Positions 1 to 7,850 of a DNA stretch of 64,000 bases are shown here, one piece after another. Location of the stretch: NCBI GenBank assembly GCA_026417735.1, contig JAOACR010000004.1, forward strand, positions 15,001-79,000, in the 5' to 3' direction. This DNA comes from Kiritimatiellia bacterium (GTDB lineage Bacteria; Verrucomicrobiota; Kiritimatiellia; PWTM01). Both the position numbers and the translations under genes were made by a program. Every line of letters begins with the position of its first letter. Position 1 is the stretch's first letter. Under the pieces are notes generated by a model. The model did not search any database. It was not told the DNA's origin and was given only the letters and a program-made list of their open reading frames with translations.

Positions 1-360
1 ACCACCGCGCAACGGATCACTCACACCCCACACCACCATTTTCAGCCGCGCCAGCACCGCCGCCCCCGCACACATCGCACACGGTTCCTTCGTCACGTAC
101 ATCACCGCCCCCTCCAGCCGCCAATCGCCCCTCGCCGCCGCCGCCTGCGTGATCGCCAGAATCTCTGCGTGCGCGGTCGGATCACGCAGCCGCTCCACCT
201 GGTTTGCCGCTTTCGCGATCAGCCGCCCCTCGTGCACAATCACCGCGCCGACCGGCACTTCGCCATCCTCCCCCGCCGCGCGCGCCTGCGCAAGCGCGAT
301 CCGCATGAACCGCTCGTGACGCCGTCGCTCCGCACCCGCCTCGATCATCTCCGCACCCAT
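1..360 (-). CDS. tadA: tRNA-specific adenosine deaminase (partial, C-terminus cut by window edge)
   Basis: Deaminates A34 to inosine in the tRNA-Arg(ACG) anticodon, a cytoplasmic housekeeping step. The reading frame is open from ATG at 360 to base 1 (120 residues). It shows the CDA-fold zinc site: HAEI (His64, catalytic Glu66) and PCAMCAG (Cys94, Cys97), with the usual TadA lead-in of a PVGAVIV strand. About 30-40 C-terminal residues should lie left of the window. A later ATG (codon 5) is an alternative start. It is divergent from the cas-containing operon, with 128 bp between them. In many bacteria tadA, ffs, dnaX, ebfC and recR are neighbours; here the cas operon lies between tadA and ffs, and tadA points the other way. 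Confidence 0.93.
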   Translation of the reverse strand, partial: MGAEMIEAGAERRRHERFMRIALAQARAAGEDGEVPVGAVIVHEGRLIAKAANQVERLRDPTAHAEILAITQAAAARGDWRLEGAVMYVTKEPCAMCAGAAVLARLKMVVWGVSDPLRGG

Positions 361-454
361 GCCTTCTACCCTGCCGTGCCGCACCATGCGCCGCAACCCG
401 CACACCGCAGCGTGCCGCGACGTCTCCCATTCTCGCCGGCGTACCCCGCGGCGC

Positions 455-461
455 TTATACT
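455..461 (+). promoter_or_regulatory. Possible -10 element of the helicase-cas operon
   Basis: A TTATACT stretch 28 bases before the helicase ATG is the only AT-rich hexamer in the 128-bp divergent gap between tadA and the operon, and TATACT matches four of six bases of a sigma-70 -10 box. No convincing -35 is seen 17 bases upstream. The helicase start also lacks a clear Shine-Dalgarno sequence, so a short-leader or leaderless-like transcript is conceivable. Weak evidence. Confidence 0.25.
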
Positions 462-488
462 CAACCGCAACACCCCAGACCACCAACG

Positions 489-2633
489 ATGAGGATGACC
501 GAGACGCAGCAGGCCGCCTTACGCACGCTCGCCGCTTTCCTGCGCGAGCGCAGCGTACGCATCGCGATCCTCCGCGGGTACGCCGGCACCGGCAAGACCA
601 CGTTGCTGGCCCAGCTCGCCCAGCTCGCCGAGCGAGACAACCGTCACGTCGTGCTGCTGGCGCCAACCGGCCGCGGTGCGCGCGTGCTCGCCACCGCAAC
701 AAGACGTCCTGCCGCCACAATCCACGCGCACATCTTCAGCCTGACCCAACTCGACACCCGCCGCACCTCGGACGACGAACCCGACACGCTCCACGCCGCG
801 TTCCGCCTGCGCACCAATCACGACCGCGCTCCGACCCTCTATCTCGTCGACGAAGCCTCGATGATCTCCGACACCTTCTCTTCTTCGGAGACTCTGTGCT
901 TCGGTTCAGGACGGCTGCTGGCCGACCTTCTCGAGTATGCGCTCTTCAGTTCGCCCGGCGACGGTCACCAGATCGTCTTCGCCGGCGACCCCGCACAACT
1001 ACCACCGGTGGACCAATCCGAGTCCCCCGCACTCGAACCCGCATGGTTTCGCGAACATTACGGGCTGCAGCCGCTGGTGGTGGAGCTGACCGACATCGTC
1101 CGCCAGGCCGCCGAGCATCCCCTCCTTGAGCTGGCCACAGCGCTGCGCGACGGCTTGCGGTCGGAGTGCTTCTGCGACCTCCGCATCGCGGACGCACCGC
1201 CCGGACTGCAGCGCATTGGCGCGTTCGACCCCGCCGGGTGGGCCGCCCATCTGCGCGAGCGAGGTATGGCCTCCGCAGTGGTGATCACAGATTCCAACGC
1301 CCGGGCGCTGCGCTACAACCGCGCAATCCGCGCCGAGCTTCACGGCACACCGTCCGCACCCCCGCAGCCCGGTGACCGGCTCATTATCGCCGCGAACTCC
1401 CACTACAATGAGCTACCATTGCTCAACGGCGATCTCGTCGAAATCGTCGCGGCGGACCGCGAGGTGGAAATCGTCCAGCAGCCGCTCGCCGCCCGCGATC
1501 GCGACAGTGGCCGGAGAGTGATCCCGCTGATGTTCCGCCGCGTCGTGATCCGGCCGCCGAGCGCCAGTCCCACCACGAAGCTCGAACTACGCATTCTTGA
1601 AAATACGCTCGACTCCGAGGAGCGCGACATCTCGCGACTCGAACACCAGGCCCTCTATGTGCACTTCCGTCAGCGGTATCGCTCACTGGACCCGCGCTCG
1701 CCGGATTTCATCTCGACGTTGTTCCGTGACCCGTGGTTCACCGCGCTCCGCGTGAAATACGCATACGCGCTCACTGCCCATAAGGCTCAAGGCGGCGAAT
1801 GGCCACGGGTGTTGGTGGACATGGCCACCGTCTGGCACCCCGCCACCGCCACATGGTTCCGATGGGCCTACACCGCGGTCACCCGCGCACGCGAGGAACT
1901 CCAGCTGCTCAACGCGCCCACCCTTTCGCCAGACCTCCGCGCGGAGCCAGCAGCCGCCGGCATCGTCCGCGTGTGCGACGCCATTCACCCCACCCTCCGT
2001 CCCGCCGATGCGGCTCTGCCGCCGGAATGGCTGGGCAGCACCGCCTTCCTCCGCGCCGCCACGCTCGAGATCCTTCACGCGCTGCGGGAAGCGGGCTTCG
2101 AAGCCACCGGTGTCGCTCACTACCCCTGGCTGATCCGCTTCGAACTTGTTCACGACAGGCGCCCGATCTCCGCGAACGTGCACTACAACGGCCAGCAGCG
2201 CCTCACCACGCTGGTCACTCCGCCACAGGCGGACCAGACCCTCGCCGACGCGCTGCGCACCGCGATCGCGCCCCTGCTCGGTCGGCCGTTCGTGCTGGAC
2301 CACCTTGCGCTGCCGGTGCCATCGCCCGAACTTCCACCCCACTCGCCGTTGCCGGAAACCTGCCCTCACCCCGGCATGCGGCGATTCGATCAGCTCCATC
2401 GCGCAGCGCTCACCGGCCAGCCGCTGTCGATCACCGCCATCGAAGTGCTCGGACGCCACCAGCTCCGCTACACCTACCGCGACGCCAGCGGCGCGCAGGC
2501 GGTCATCAACTACTACTTCAACCGCGCCGGCGCGTGCACCAGCCACTCAGTGGACGCCCGGCGCACCACCGCCGCGGAACTGGCCGGCCGTATCCTCGCC
2601 CTGCGCCGGCCACTACGCGAGGCGCCCCAATGA
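489..2633 (+). CDS. RecD-like SF1 helicase with C-terminal extension, first gene of cas1-cas2 operon
   Basis: Predicted ATP-dependent 5'-3' DNA helicase of the RecD/AAA_30 plus UvrD_C_2 type, 714 aa. Visible motifs: Walker A GYAGTGKTT (Lys36), Walker B LVDEAS near residue 120, GDPAQLPPV near 166, motif V AHKAQGGEW near 430 and motif VI TAVTRARE near 461. The helicase core ends near residue 475. About 240 further residues follow that I do not recognise; the last 90 include an IEVLGRHQLRYTY-like beta segment. There is no N-terminal RecD2-style helix-hairpin-helix region: Walker A is reached within 36 residues. Its stop overlaps the next start (ATGA at 2630-2633), so translation is probably coupled. 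By context it may supply or process DNA ends for Cas1-Cas2; that role is inference. Confidence 0.88.
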   Translation: MRMTETQQAALRTLAAFLRERSVRIAILRGYAGTGKTTLLAQLAQLAERDNRHVVLLAPTGRGARVLATATRRPAATIHAHIFSLTQLDTRRTSDDEPDTLHAAFRLRTNHDRAPTLYLVDEASMISDTFSSSETLCFGSGRLLADLLEYALFSSPGDGHQIVFAGDPAQLPPVDQSESPALEPAWFREHYGLQPLVVELTDIVRQAAEHPLLELATALRDGLRSECFCDLRIADAPPGLQRIGAFDPAGWAAHLRERGMASAVVITDSNARALRYNRAIRAELHGTPSAPPQPGDRLIIAANSHYNELPLLNGDLVEIVAADREVEIVQQPLAARDRDSGRRVIPLMFRRVVIRPPSASPTTKLELRILENTLDSEERDISRLEHQALYVHFRQRYRSLDPRSPDFISTLFRDPWFTALRVKYAYALTAHKAQGGEWPRVLVDMATVWHPATATWFRWAYTAVTRAREELQLLNAPTLSPDLRAEPAAAGIVRVCDAIHPTLRPADAALPPEWLGSTAFLRAATLEILHALREAGFEATGVAHYPWLIRFELVHDRRPISANVHYNGQQRLTTLVTPPQADQTLADALRTAIAPLLGRPFVLDHLALPVPSPELPPHSPLPETCPHPGMRRFDQLHRAALTGQPLSITAIEVLGRHQLRYTYRDASGAQAVINYYFNRAGACTSHSVDARRTTAAELAGRILALRRPLREAPQ

Positions 2634-4225
2634 CCGCGCCGGTTTCCGTTCGTGAAGTCTACACCCTCCGCCGGGCCGACCGATTGAAAGAAGCCATCGC
2701 GGCGGCGCGCAGCCTCTTTCAACGGCACCCCTCCGATCCCAACACCCGCCACGCGCTCGCCTGGTGCCTGGTAAACCTCGCCTGGGCCGCACTCCGACGT
2801 GCCGACACCAACACCGCCCACGGCCATGTGGAAGATCTGGACCCACTGGTCGATTCCTCTGACGTGCAGTTCCATGATGCCCGCGCCCGCCTTCAGGACC
2901 GCCCTGCAGGCGACCCCCGTGCCCACGAGATCCTCAAACGGCTCGTGCAACTGGCCGGCGATTCCGCCGCCAGCAACCCCCTCCGGTCAGACTCTCCGCG
3001 AACGGAGGGACTCCGACTGCTGCGGCAGTACGCGCGGCTGACCGCATTGAAGCGGCCCGGCGGGATTCACTCTCAAATCCTCTCCACCGCGATCCGCCTC
3101 CACCGCCAGATCCCCCGCTTTGTCGCGTTTGCGCGGTGGTGGGACCCCGCCCATCTGCAGGAGGCCGATTGGCAGCGCCCCGCGAAAACCTCGGCGACGC
3201 GGTCATCTGACGCCCCGCCACGCTCGCTCGTTGAACGACTGATTGCCGCACTGGCCCACTACCGCCAACACCCCGACTTCACCCGCGACAACCTCGCACC
3301 ATTCGAGCCCGTGTGGACCCGCGCGCTGCAGCGATTCCCCGACAACAACTGGCTGCTCTACCAGGTGGGCGTGATGCTCACCCGACTCGGCCGCGAAGCT
3401 GACGCACAGCCGCTGCTGCTCCGGTTTGTCGAGCGTCATCCGGATGACTGGTGGAGCTGGAGCGCGCTCGCGGAAGCGTACGCCGGTGAGCCACGCACTG
3501 CCGCTGCGCTGCTCGCCCGCGCGATCAGATCTGCAGCGCGCCAGCCGCATCCCGCGCAGCGTCTGCGCCGACAGCTTTCGGAATACGCGGCGCGTCTGGG
3601 ACGACCCGAAGTCACCCGCGCGCTGTTGGCCAAGCCGGCCGTGCAGCAGCCCGCAGCCGGCCCCGCCCTAACTCACAAGCCCGACCAGGCCACCGACATG
3701 GCCGCGTTGGACTGGTGGATCGCCGAACTGGCCGCGCGCGCGGACGCGCTGGTGTTCCCCACCAATGTGCTCGGCGTCATCACACGCCATGACACCGCGC
3801 ATCACCTCACCGTCATCGCGATCGGCCCCGCGAGAGTCGCACTCGGCCGTCGTCCCCTGTGGCCCGAGGTCGCCCTGCCGCGGCCGGGATCCAATGTGCT
3901 CGTCGCGCTGGCTGCCCCGCTCGAGCCCGGTCGACCGGCACTTGTCCAGGCCGACCGCTTCGTTGAGCGACCGCACCCTTCGGACTTCGCGCGCCGCATT
4001 TCCGGGCGTTTCCAGCGCCATCCCCGCGGGTTCGGCTTCGTTGGCGACATCTTCGTTCACGCGACCCATGCGCGCCATCTGGCCGACGGCGCCGTCCTGC
4101 GGGGTATCGCCACGCTCGACGCCCCCGCCCGTCATCCCGGCCGCCGGTCCTGGGCCGCGATCCCCATCGAGGTAGAGCCGGACACCCGCCCGCGCCGATC
4201 TGGAGACCTGCCATGCCCGGCCTGA
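2630..4225 (+). CDS. TPR protein with OB-like and cold-shock-like domains (cas operon)
   Basis: 531 aa, no catalytic motif seen. The N-terminal two thirds are helical and TPR-like: residues about 10-60 (ADRLKEAI then DPNTRHALAW) and a clearer pair around 235-310 (NWLLYQVGVMLTRLGREADA, then DDWWSWSALAEAY). A beta-rich stretch at about 379-450 could be an OB/S1 fold. Residues about 458-515 contain RGFGFVGDIFVH, which matches the RNP motifs of cold-shock domains with a shortened loop. It probably binds single-stranded nucleic acid and acts as a scaffold. The start is fixed by the ATGA overlap with the helicase; its end overlaps cas1 by 13 bases. I recall TPR plus S1/CSD-like partners in computationally defined conflict systems, but cannot check the match here. 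Confidence 0.75.
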   Translation: MTAPVSVREVYTLRRADRLKEAIAAARSLFQRHPSDPNTRHALAWCLVNLAWAALRRADTNTAHGHVEDLDPLVDSSDVQFHDARARLQDRPAGDPRAHEILKRLVQLAGDSAASNPLRSDSPRTEGLRLLRQYARLTALKRPGGIHSQILSTAIRLHRQIPRFVAFARWWDPAHLQEADWQRPAKTSATRSSDAPPRSLVERLIAALAHYRQHPDFTRDNLAPFEPVWTRALQRFPDNNWLLYQVGVMLTRLGREADAQPLLLRFVERHPDDWWSWSALAEAYAGEPRTAAALLARAIRSAARQPHPAQRLRRQLSEYAARLGRPEVTRALLAKPAVQQPAAGPALTHKPDQATDMAALDWWIAELAARADALVFPTNVLGVITRHDTAHHLTVIAIGPARVALGRRPLWPEVALPRPGSNVLVALAAPLEPGRPALVQADRFVERPHPSDFARRISGRFQRHPRGFGFVGDIFVHATHARHLADGAVLRGIATLDAPARHPGRRSWAAIPIEVEPDTRPRRSGDLPCPA

Positions 4226-5232
4226 TCCTCATGACCCCCGGTACCCGCGTCTCGCTGGTCAGTGAACGGCTGCGCGTCACTGTTCCACCGCGCGATGGCG
4301 AGACCGAACCAAGCCACGTGGACCTTCACCTTCACGAGATCGACCACGTTGTCCTCACCACCCGCGTCGCGCTCACCGTTCCCGCCCTCGCGGAGCTGGC
4401 CGACCGTAACGTGCCGGTGTTGGTCATTTCCGGCGTCACCCACCGCATGGTCGCGCTGATCACACCGCCACCGCCCGTCAGTCCGGCCCGCGTCGCCCAA
4501 TATGCCGCACTGCAGAATCCTAGCCGCGTCGGGCCCCTCGCCAACGCCCTCGTCGAGGCGAAGATTCGCAACCAGCGACGCATCCTGCAGCGGCTGGCGG
4601 CGCACCGCACCGAGATCCTCGCATCGGGGGCGCTCGAAGCGCTGCGGCAGTTGGCGGACCGCGCAGCAAACATTCCGCCGGGCGGCCTGGACGCGCTGCT
4701 GGGCCTGGAGGGCTCCGCCGCCGCGGAGTACTTTTCGCTGTTCGCCGCCTTTTTCCCGCCGCACGCGCCGATGGCCACGCGCTCCCGGCGCCCGCCCCGC
4801 GATCCCCCGAACGCGGTGCTCTCCTACGGCTACACGATCCTCGCCGGCGAAATGATCTGCGCCATCCTCGCCGCCGGCCTCGACCCCGCGCTCGGGTTCT
4901 ACCACGATGCCGCTCGCAACCGCGCCGCGCTCGCGCTGGACCTCATCGAACCGTTCCGAGCCCCTCTGGTGGATGCGCTGGCCCTCGACCTCTTCAGCCA
5001 CCACGTGCTCGAGCCGGACGAACACTTCCAGCGCGACGGCGAGGCGGTCTATCTGAACGCCGATGGTCGGCGCAAGTTCCATGCCGCCTACGAACGCCGA
5101 ATGACCCGCCCGTTCACCCCCTCCGGTGCAGAGTCTCCGACCACCTTCCGAGATCTTCTCTACCAGCAGGCCCGTGACTTCCGTCGCGACATTCTGGGAG
5201 AGGCCAGATGGACGCCCTTCCGGATGCCTTGA
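4213..5232 (+). CDS. cas1: Cas1 integrase
   Basis: Metal-dependent integrase that, with Cas2, inserts DNA fragments into a CRISPR or similar target. 339 aa, full length. The catalytic triad is visible: Glu166 in GLEGSAAAEYF, His231 in LGFYHDAARN and Glu246 in LDLIEPFR. The N-terminal beta-sandwich (residues 1-75, with DHVVLTTRVALTVPALAEL and NVPVLVIS) and the usual C-terminal YQQARDFRRDI helix are present. No Cas4 or reverse transcriptase is fused or adjacent. The start overlaps the TPR gene by 13 bases and the end overlaps the longest cas2 frame by 25 bases. The full catalytic set argues for a working integrase, although no Cas effector accompanies it. The subtype cannot be assigned from sequence alone. 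Confidence 0.95.
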   Translation: MPGLILMTPGTRVSLVSERLRVTVPPRDGETEPSHVDLHLHEIDHVVLTTRVALTVPALAELADRNVPVLVISGVTHRMVALITPPPPVSPARVAQYAALQNPSRVGPLANALVEAKIRNQRRILQRLAAHRTEILASGALEALRQLADRAANIPPGGLDALLGLEGSAAAEYFSLFAAFFPPHAPMATRSRRPPRDPPNAVLSYGYTILAGEMICAILAAGLDPALGFYHDAARNRAALALDLIEPFRAPLVDALALDLFSHHVLEPDEHFQRDGEAVYLNADGRRKFHAAYERRMTRPFTPSGAESPTTFRDLLYQQARDFRRDILGEARWTPFRMP

Positions 5233-5627
5233 ACCCAACCCCCGGCGGCGGCAACGCCTGCGCGCCTCTCGTGCACAACATCGTCGCCGGCTGGTGGGAA
5301 CAGGCCTTCAGCACCGAACCGTCCGACGAAGACCAGAGGGAATGGACCATGCTCATGGTGGTTGCCTACGACATCCGCGACCCGCGCCGGCTCGCCCGCG
5401 TCGCGCGCCACTGCGAGGACTACGGCGGTCGCGTCCAGTACTCCGTTTTCGAGGTCCGCCTGACCGCCGACCGTTTCGACCATTTCTGGGAAGAAATCCA
5501 GCGGCTGATCGATCCCCGCGAAGACCGGCTGGTGGCCTACCGAGTTTGTCAGGAGTGCGCTCGCAAGATCCGCATCAGCGGCACCCAAACCCTCACCCCG
5601 GAGTCGCCTTCTGCCTTCATCTTTTGA
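5208..5627 (+). CDS. cas2: Cas2 with 47-residue N-terminal extension
   Basis: Bridging subunit of the Cas1-Cas2 integrase. The Cas2 ferredoxin fold starts at ATG 5349 (MLMVVAYDIRDPRRLARVA, with the conserved Asp at core position 8) and runs 92 residues through YGGRVQYSVFEV and a C-terminal CQECARKIRI segment. The same frame is open without a stop back to ATG 5208, adding 47 residues including AGWWEQAF and an acidic stretch; codon use in this part looks coding. A GGGAGAGG precedes 5208 by about five bases and an AGAGGGA precedes 5349 by about eight. Both starts are therefore plausible and two products are possible. The 5208 start overlaps cas1 by 25 bases, in the style of this operon. No CRISPR repeats follow. 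Confidence 0.9.
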   Translation: MDALPDALNPTPGGGNACAPLVHNIVAGWWEQAFSTEPSDEDQREWTMLMVVAYDIRDPRRLARVARHCEDYGGRVQYSVFEVRLTADRFDHFWEEIQRLIDPREDRLVAYRVCQECARKIRISGTQTLTPESPSAFIF

Positions 5628-5665
5628 CCGGCGTTGGTCCCAGCGCCTGCGCGGCCGTCCCCCGG

Positions 5666-5694
5666 TTGCCCCTCACACGCCGCTGTGGTAGCGT
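5666..5694 (+). promoter_or_regulatory. Probable sigma-70-type promoter of SRP RNA
   Basis: TTGCCC at 5666-5671, a 17-base spacer, then TAGCGT at 5689-5694, ending a few bases before the expected 5' end of the SRP RNA. Spacing is ideal, and the hexamers match the consensus in four and three positions. The site lies between the cas2 stop and ffs. Confidence 0.45.
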
Positions 5695-5701
5695 GCCCGG
5701 A

Positions 5702-5818
5702 CGAGGCGGGACCGGACCGGGTCCTGCGCGGCGGTGCGCGACCGAACCCCGTCAGGCCCGGAAGGGAGCAGCGGTAAGGCCGCCGTGCCGAGCGCCGCAG
5801 AGCGCCCGGTCCGCCCGC
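5702..5818 (+). ncRNA. ffs: Signal recognition particle RNA, small bacterial (4.5S) type
   Basis: RNA scaffold that binds Ffh in co-translational membrane targeting. The conserved apical hairpin is unmistakable at 5751-5778: GTCAGG, then CCC, a GGAA tetraloop at 5760-5763, GGG and AGCAG on the return strand. The flanks GGCGGGACCGG (5' side) and CCGGTCCGCCC (3' side) can close a long imperfect stem, giving about 115 nt. The 5' and 3' ends are estimated from this pairing. Position just upstream of dnaX is a widespread arrangement and supports the call. Confidence 0.9.
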
Positions 5819-5853
5819 TTTGCCCTCCGCGGTGCGAGCCGGCAGGCGGACTC

Positions 5854-7491
5854 ATGGCATACGAAGTTCTGGCGCGCAAGTGGCGGCCCCGTCAGTTCGA
5901 TGACGTGGTCGGGCAGCATCACGTCACCCGTACGCTCGTCAATGCGATCACCACCGGCCGCATCGCGCACGCGTACCTCTTCGTCGGCCCGCGCGGCATC
6001 GGCAAAACCTCGATCGCCCGCATCTTCGCACGCGCGCTGAACTGCGCGCAGGGCCCCACGCCCCGGCCCTGTGATCGCTGCCCCTCCTGCACCGACATTG
6101 CGGCCGGCGCCTCGCTCGATGTGATCGAAATTGACGGCGCATCGAACAACAGCGTCGACCAGGTGCGGGAACTGCGCGACACCGCGCGCTTCGCGCCCGC
6201 GCGGGACCGGTTCAAAATCTACATCATTGACGAAGTCCACATGCTCACGATCGGCGCGTTCAATGCGCTGCTGAAAACGCTCGAAGAGCCTCCCGCACAC
6301 GTGAAGTTCTTCTTCGCCACCACCGAAGCGCACAAGGTTCCCGCGACGATCCTCTCGCGCTGTCAGCGGTTCGATCTACGCCGCATCTCCACGGCGGACA
6401 TCGCCGCGCAGCTGGGCCGTATCGCCGAGGCGGAGGGCATTCAGATCGACGCGGAAGCCCGGCGCGCGATCGCCCGGCTCGCCGACGGCGCGCTGCGCGA
6501 TGCGGAGTCCGCACTCGACCAGCTCGTCGCGTTCTGTGGGCGCAACATCACCGAGGAGGACGTTCTCTCCGTTTTCGGGCTGACCTCGCGCCATCACCTT
6601 GAACACATCGCGGACGCCGTCATTCGCGGAGATGCCGCCGGACTGCTGGCGGCGGTCGCCCAGCTCGATGCGGCGGGCAGGAACCTCGCGCGGCTGCCGC
6701 TGGAACTCGTCGAACACTTTCGCAACGTGCTGAGTGCCGCCGCAACCGGTGAGGCGGTGGACGCACCGCCGGATGAGGCCGAGATCTGGCGCCGCCAGGC
6801 CGCCGCCGCAGGCGTCGAGCGGTTGCTGCGCATCGTCGAGGTGCTGGTCGAGTCGGAGGCGCGGGTGCGGCAGTCACTTTCGCCCCGCACCGCGCTCGAG
6901 ATCACACTGCTGCGTTGTGCGAGGATCGCGAGCGGTCCCACGCTGGAGGCGGTCCTGCAGCGGTTGGATGAGTGCGTGGCGATGTTGAGCGGGACCACGG
7001 AGCCCAGTGCCGGCGAAAGTGGCGCGTCGACCGCAGCGGCGTCAACGCCGGCAACCAGCCGGGTCACCGAAGCGCCGCCAGAGGGCCGGCCGGGCGACGC
7101 ATGGGCCGCGGCGGTGAGCGCGCTCGGCGACGCCGATCCCTCGTTGCGTCCGCTGCTGCGCGATTCGGTGCTGCAGCCGCTTCCCCCCGGTCGTGCGCGC
7201 ATTCTGCTGCACGGCACACCAGCCTCCGCAGATCATCTTCAGCCCCGACAGCGGCGCATGATCGCGAAGGCGGTGGCCCGGGTGCTCGGCCGCGAAGCCG
7301 AGATCGAGTTTGCCGCCGCTAGCCCTGGCGACCCACTCCCGCCCACCACGGCGCGCCCGGCCGCGGAGACCCCGCTGCTACCGGCGGAGGTGGAAGCGCG
7401 GCGCGCCGCGCGCGAGCAGCGCATGAATGAAGGCCGGGTGACCGCCTTCCTGGAACGCTTCAACGGCCGCATTGAGGAGGTCGAAGACTGA
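5854..7491 (+). CDS. dnaX: DNA polymerase III subunits gamma/tau
   Basis: Clamp-loader ATPase of the replisome. 545 aa. Residues 1-220 are the AAA+ core: Walker A GPRGIGKTS (Lys51), a four-cysteine zinc module (Cys64, 73, 76, 79), DEVH at 126-129 and the SRC arginine-finger motif at 168-170. The C-terminal half is Ala/Pro rich, as in tau-like tails. The start at ATG 5854 gives the typical MAYEVLARKWRP opening; the frame stays open upstream into the SRP RNA gene, which is not translated. I see no A-rich slippery heptamer, so only the tau-length product is expected. It is followed by ebfC after 25 bp and recR, a classic recombination/replication cluster. Confidence 0.97.
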   Translation: MAYEVLARKWRPRQFDDVVGQHHVTRTLVNAITTGRIAHAYLFVGPRGIGKTSIARIFARALNCAQGPTPRPCDRCPSCTDIAAGASLDVIEIDGASNNSVDQVRELRDTARFAPARDRFKIYIIDEVHMLTIGAFNALLKTLEEPPAHVKFFFATTEAHKVPATILSRCQRFDLRRISTADIAAQLGRIAEAEGIQIDAEARRAIARLADGALRDAESALDQLVAFCGRNITEEDVLSVFGLTSRHHLEHIADAVIRGDAAGLLAAVAQLDAAGRNLARLPLELVEHFRNVLSAAATGEAVDAPPDEAEIWRRQAAAAGVERLLRIVEVLVESEARVRQSLSPRTALEITLLRCARIASGPTLEAVLQRLDECVAMLSGTTEPSAGESGASTAAASTPATSRVTEAPPEGRPGDAWAAAVSALGDADPSLRPLLRDSVLQPLPPGRARILLHGTPASADHLQPRQRRMIAKAVARVLGREAEIEFAAASPGDPLPPTTARPAAETPLLPAEVEARRAAREQRMNEGRVTAFLERFNGRIEEVED

Positions 7492-7516
7492 ACGCAGCGG
7501 AACGGTGGAGATTCCG

Positions 7517-7837
7517 ATGAACCTGTTTTCCGCGATGCGGCAGGCCGCAGCATTGCAACAAAAGATGGCTGAGGTGCACGCGCGCCTCGCGGCGCAAACA
7601 GTGGAGTTTTCCAGCGGCGGAGGCGCGGTGAGCGTCACCGTACGCGGCGATCTGGAGGTCGTCGCGGTCCGGATCCGGCCCGACGTGATGCACGCGGCCG
7701 ACCCGGCGCTGCTGGAGGACATGGTACGCGCGGCGGTGAACGGCGGGCTGCGCGCGGCCCGTGAAATGATGGAGCGCGAGTTCGCCGCAGTCGCGCAACA
7801 GCTGGGACTGCCGCCGGGCGCCGTGCCCAACCGCTAA
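7517..7837 (+). CDS. ebfC: YbaB/EbfC family nucleoid-associated protein
   Basis: Small dimeric DNA-binding protein, 106 aa, the usual length. It opens with MNLFSAMRQAAALQQKMAEV, the family's N-terminal helix, followed by a beta-hairpin with VSVTVRGDLEVVAVRI (family pattern GxGxVxVxxxG) and a C-terminal helix. ATG at 7517 is chosen because upstream in-frame residues do not resemble the family. The position between dnaX and recR is characteristic. Confidence 0.93.
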   Translation: MNLFSAMRQAAALQQKMAEVHARLAAQTVEFSSGGGAVSVTVRGDLEVVAVRIRPDVMHAADPALLEDMVRAAVNGGLRAAREMMEREFAAVAQQLGLPPGAVPNR

Positions 7838-7850
7838 ACGTCGTGTCGCA

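Noticed and set aside
1683-2546. Long minus-strand frame opposite the helicase gene
   Set aside because: Shadow of the helicase reading frame; the protein would be Gly/Arg/Val-rich without known motifs, and the helicase motifs on the other strand are clear.
5628-5853. CRISPR array or leader after cas2
   Set aside because: The sequence here holds the SRP RNA and its promoter; no direct repeats of 24-40 bp with regular spacing are present here or in any other intergenic stretch I read.
5854-7491. Programmed frameshift in dnaX producing gamma
   Set aside because: No A-rich slippery heptamer with downstream stop was found in this GC-rich gene.
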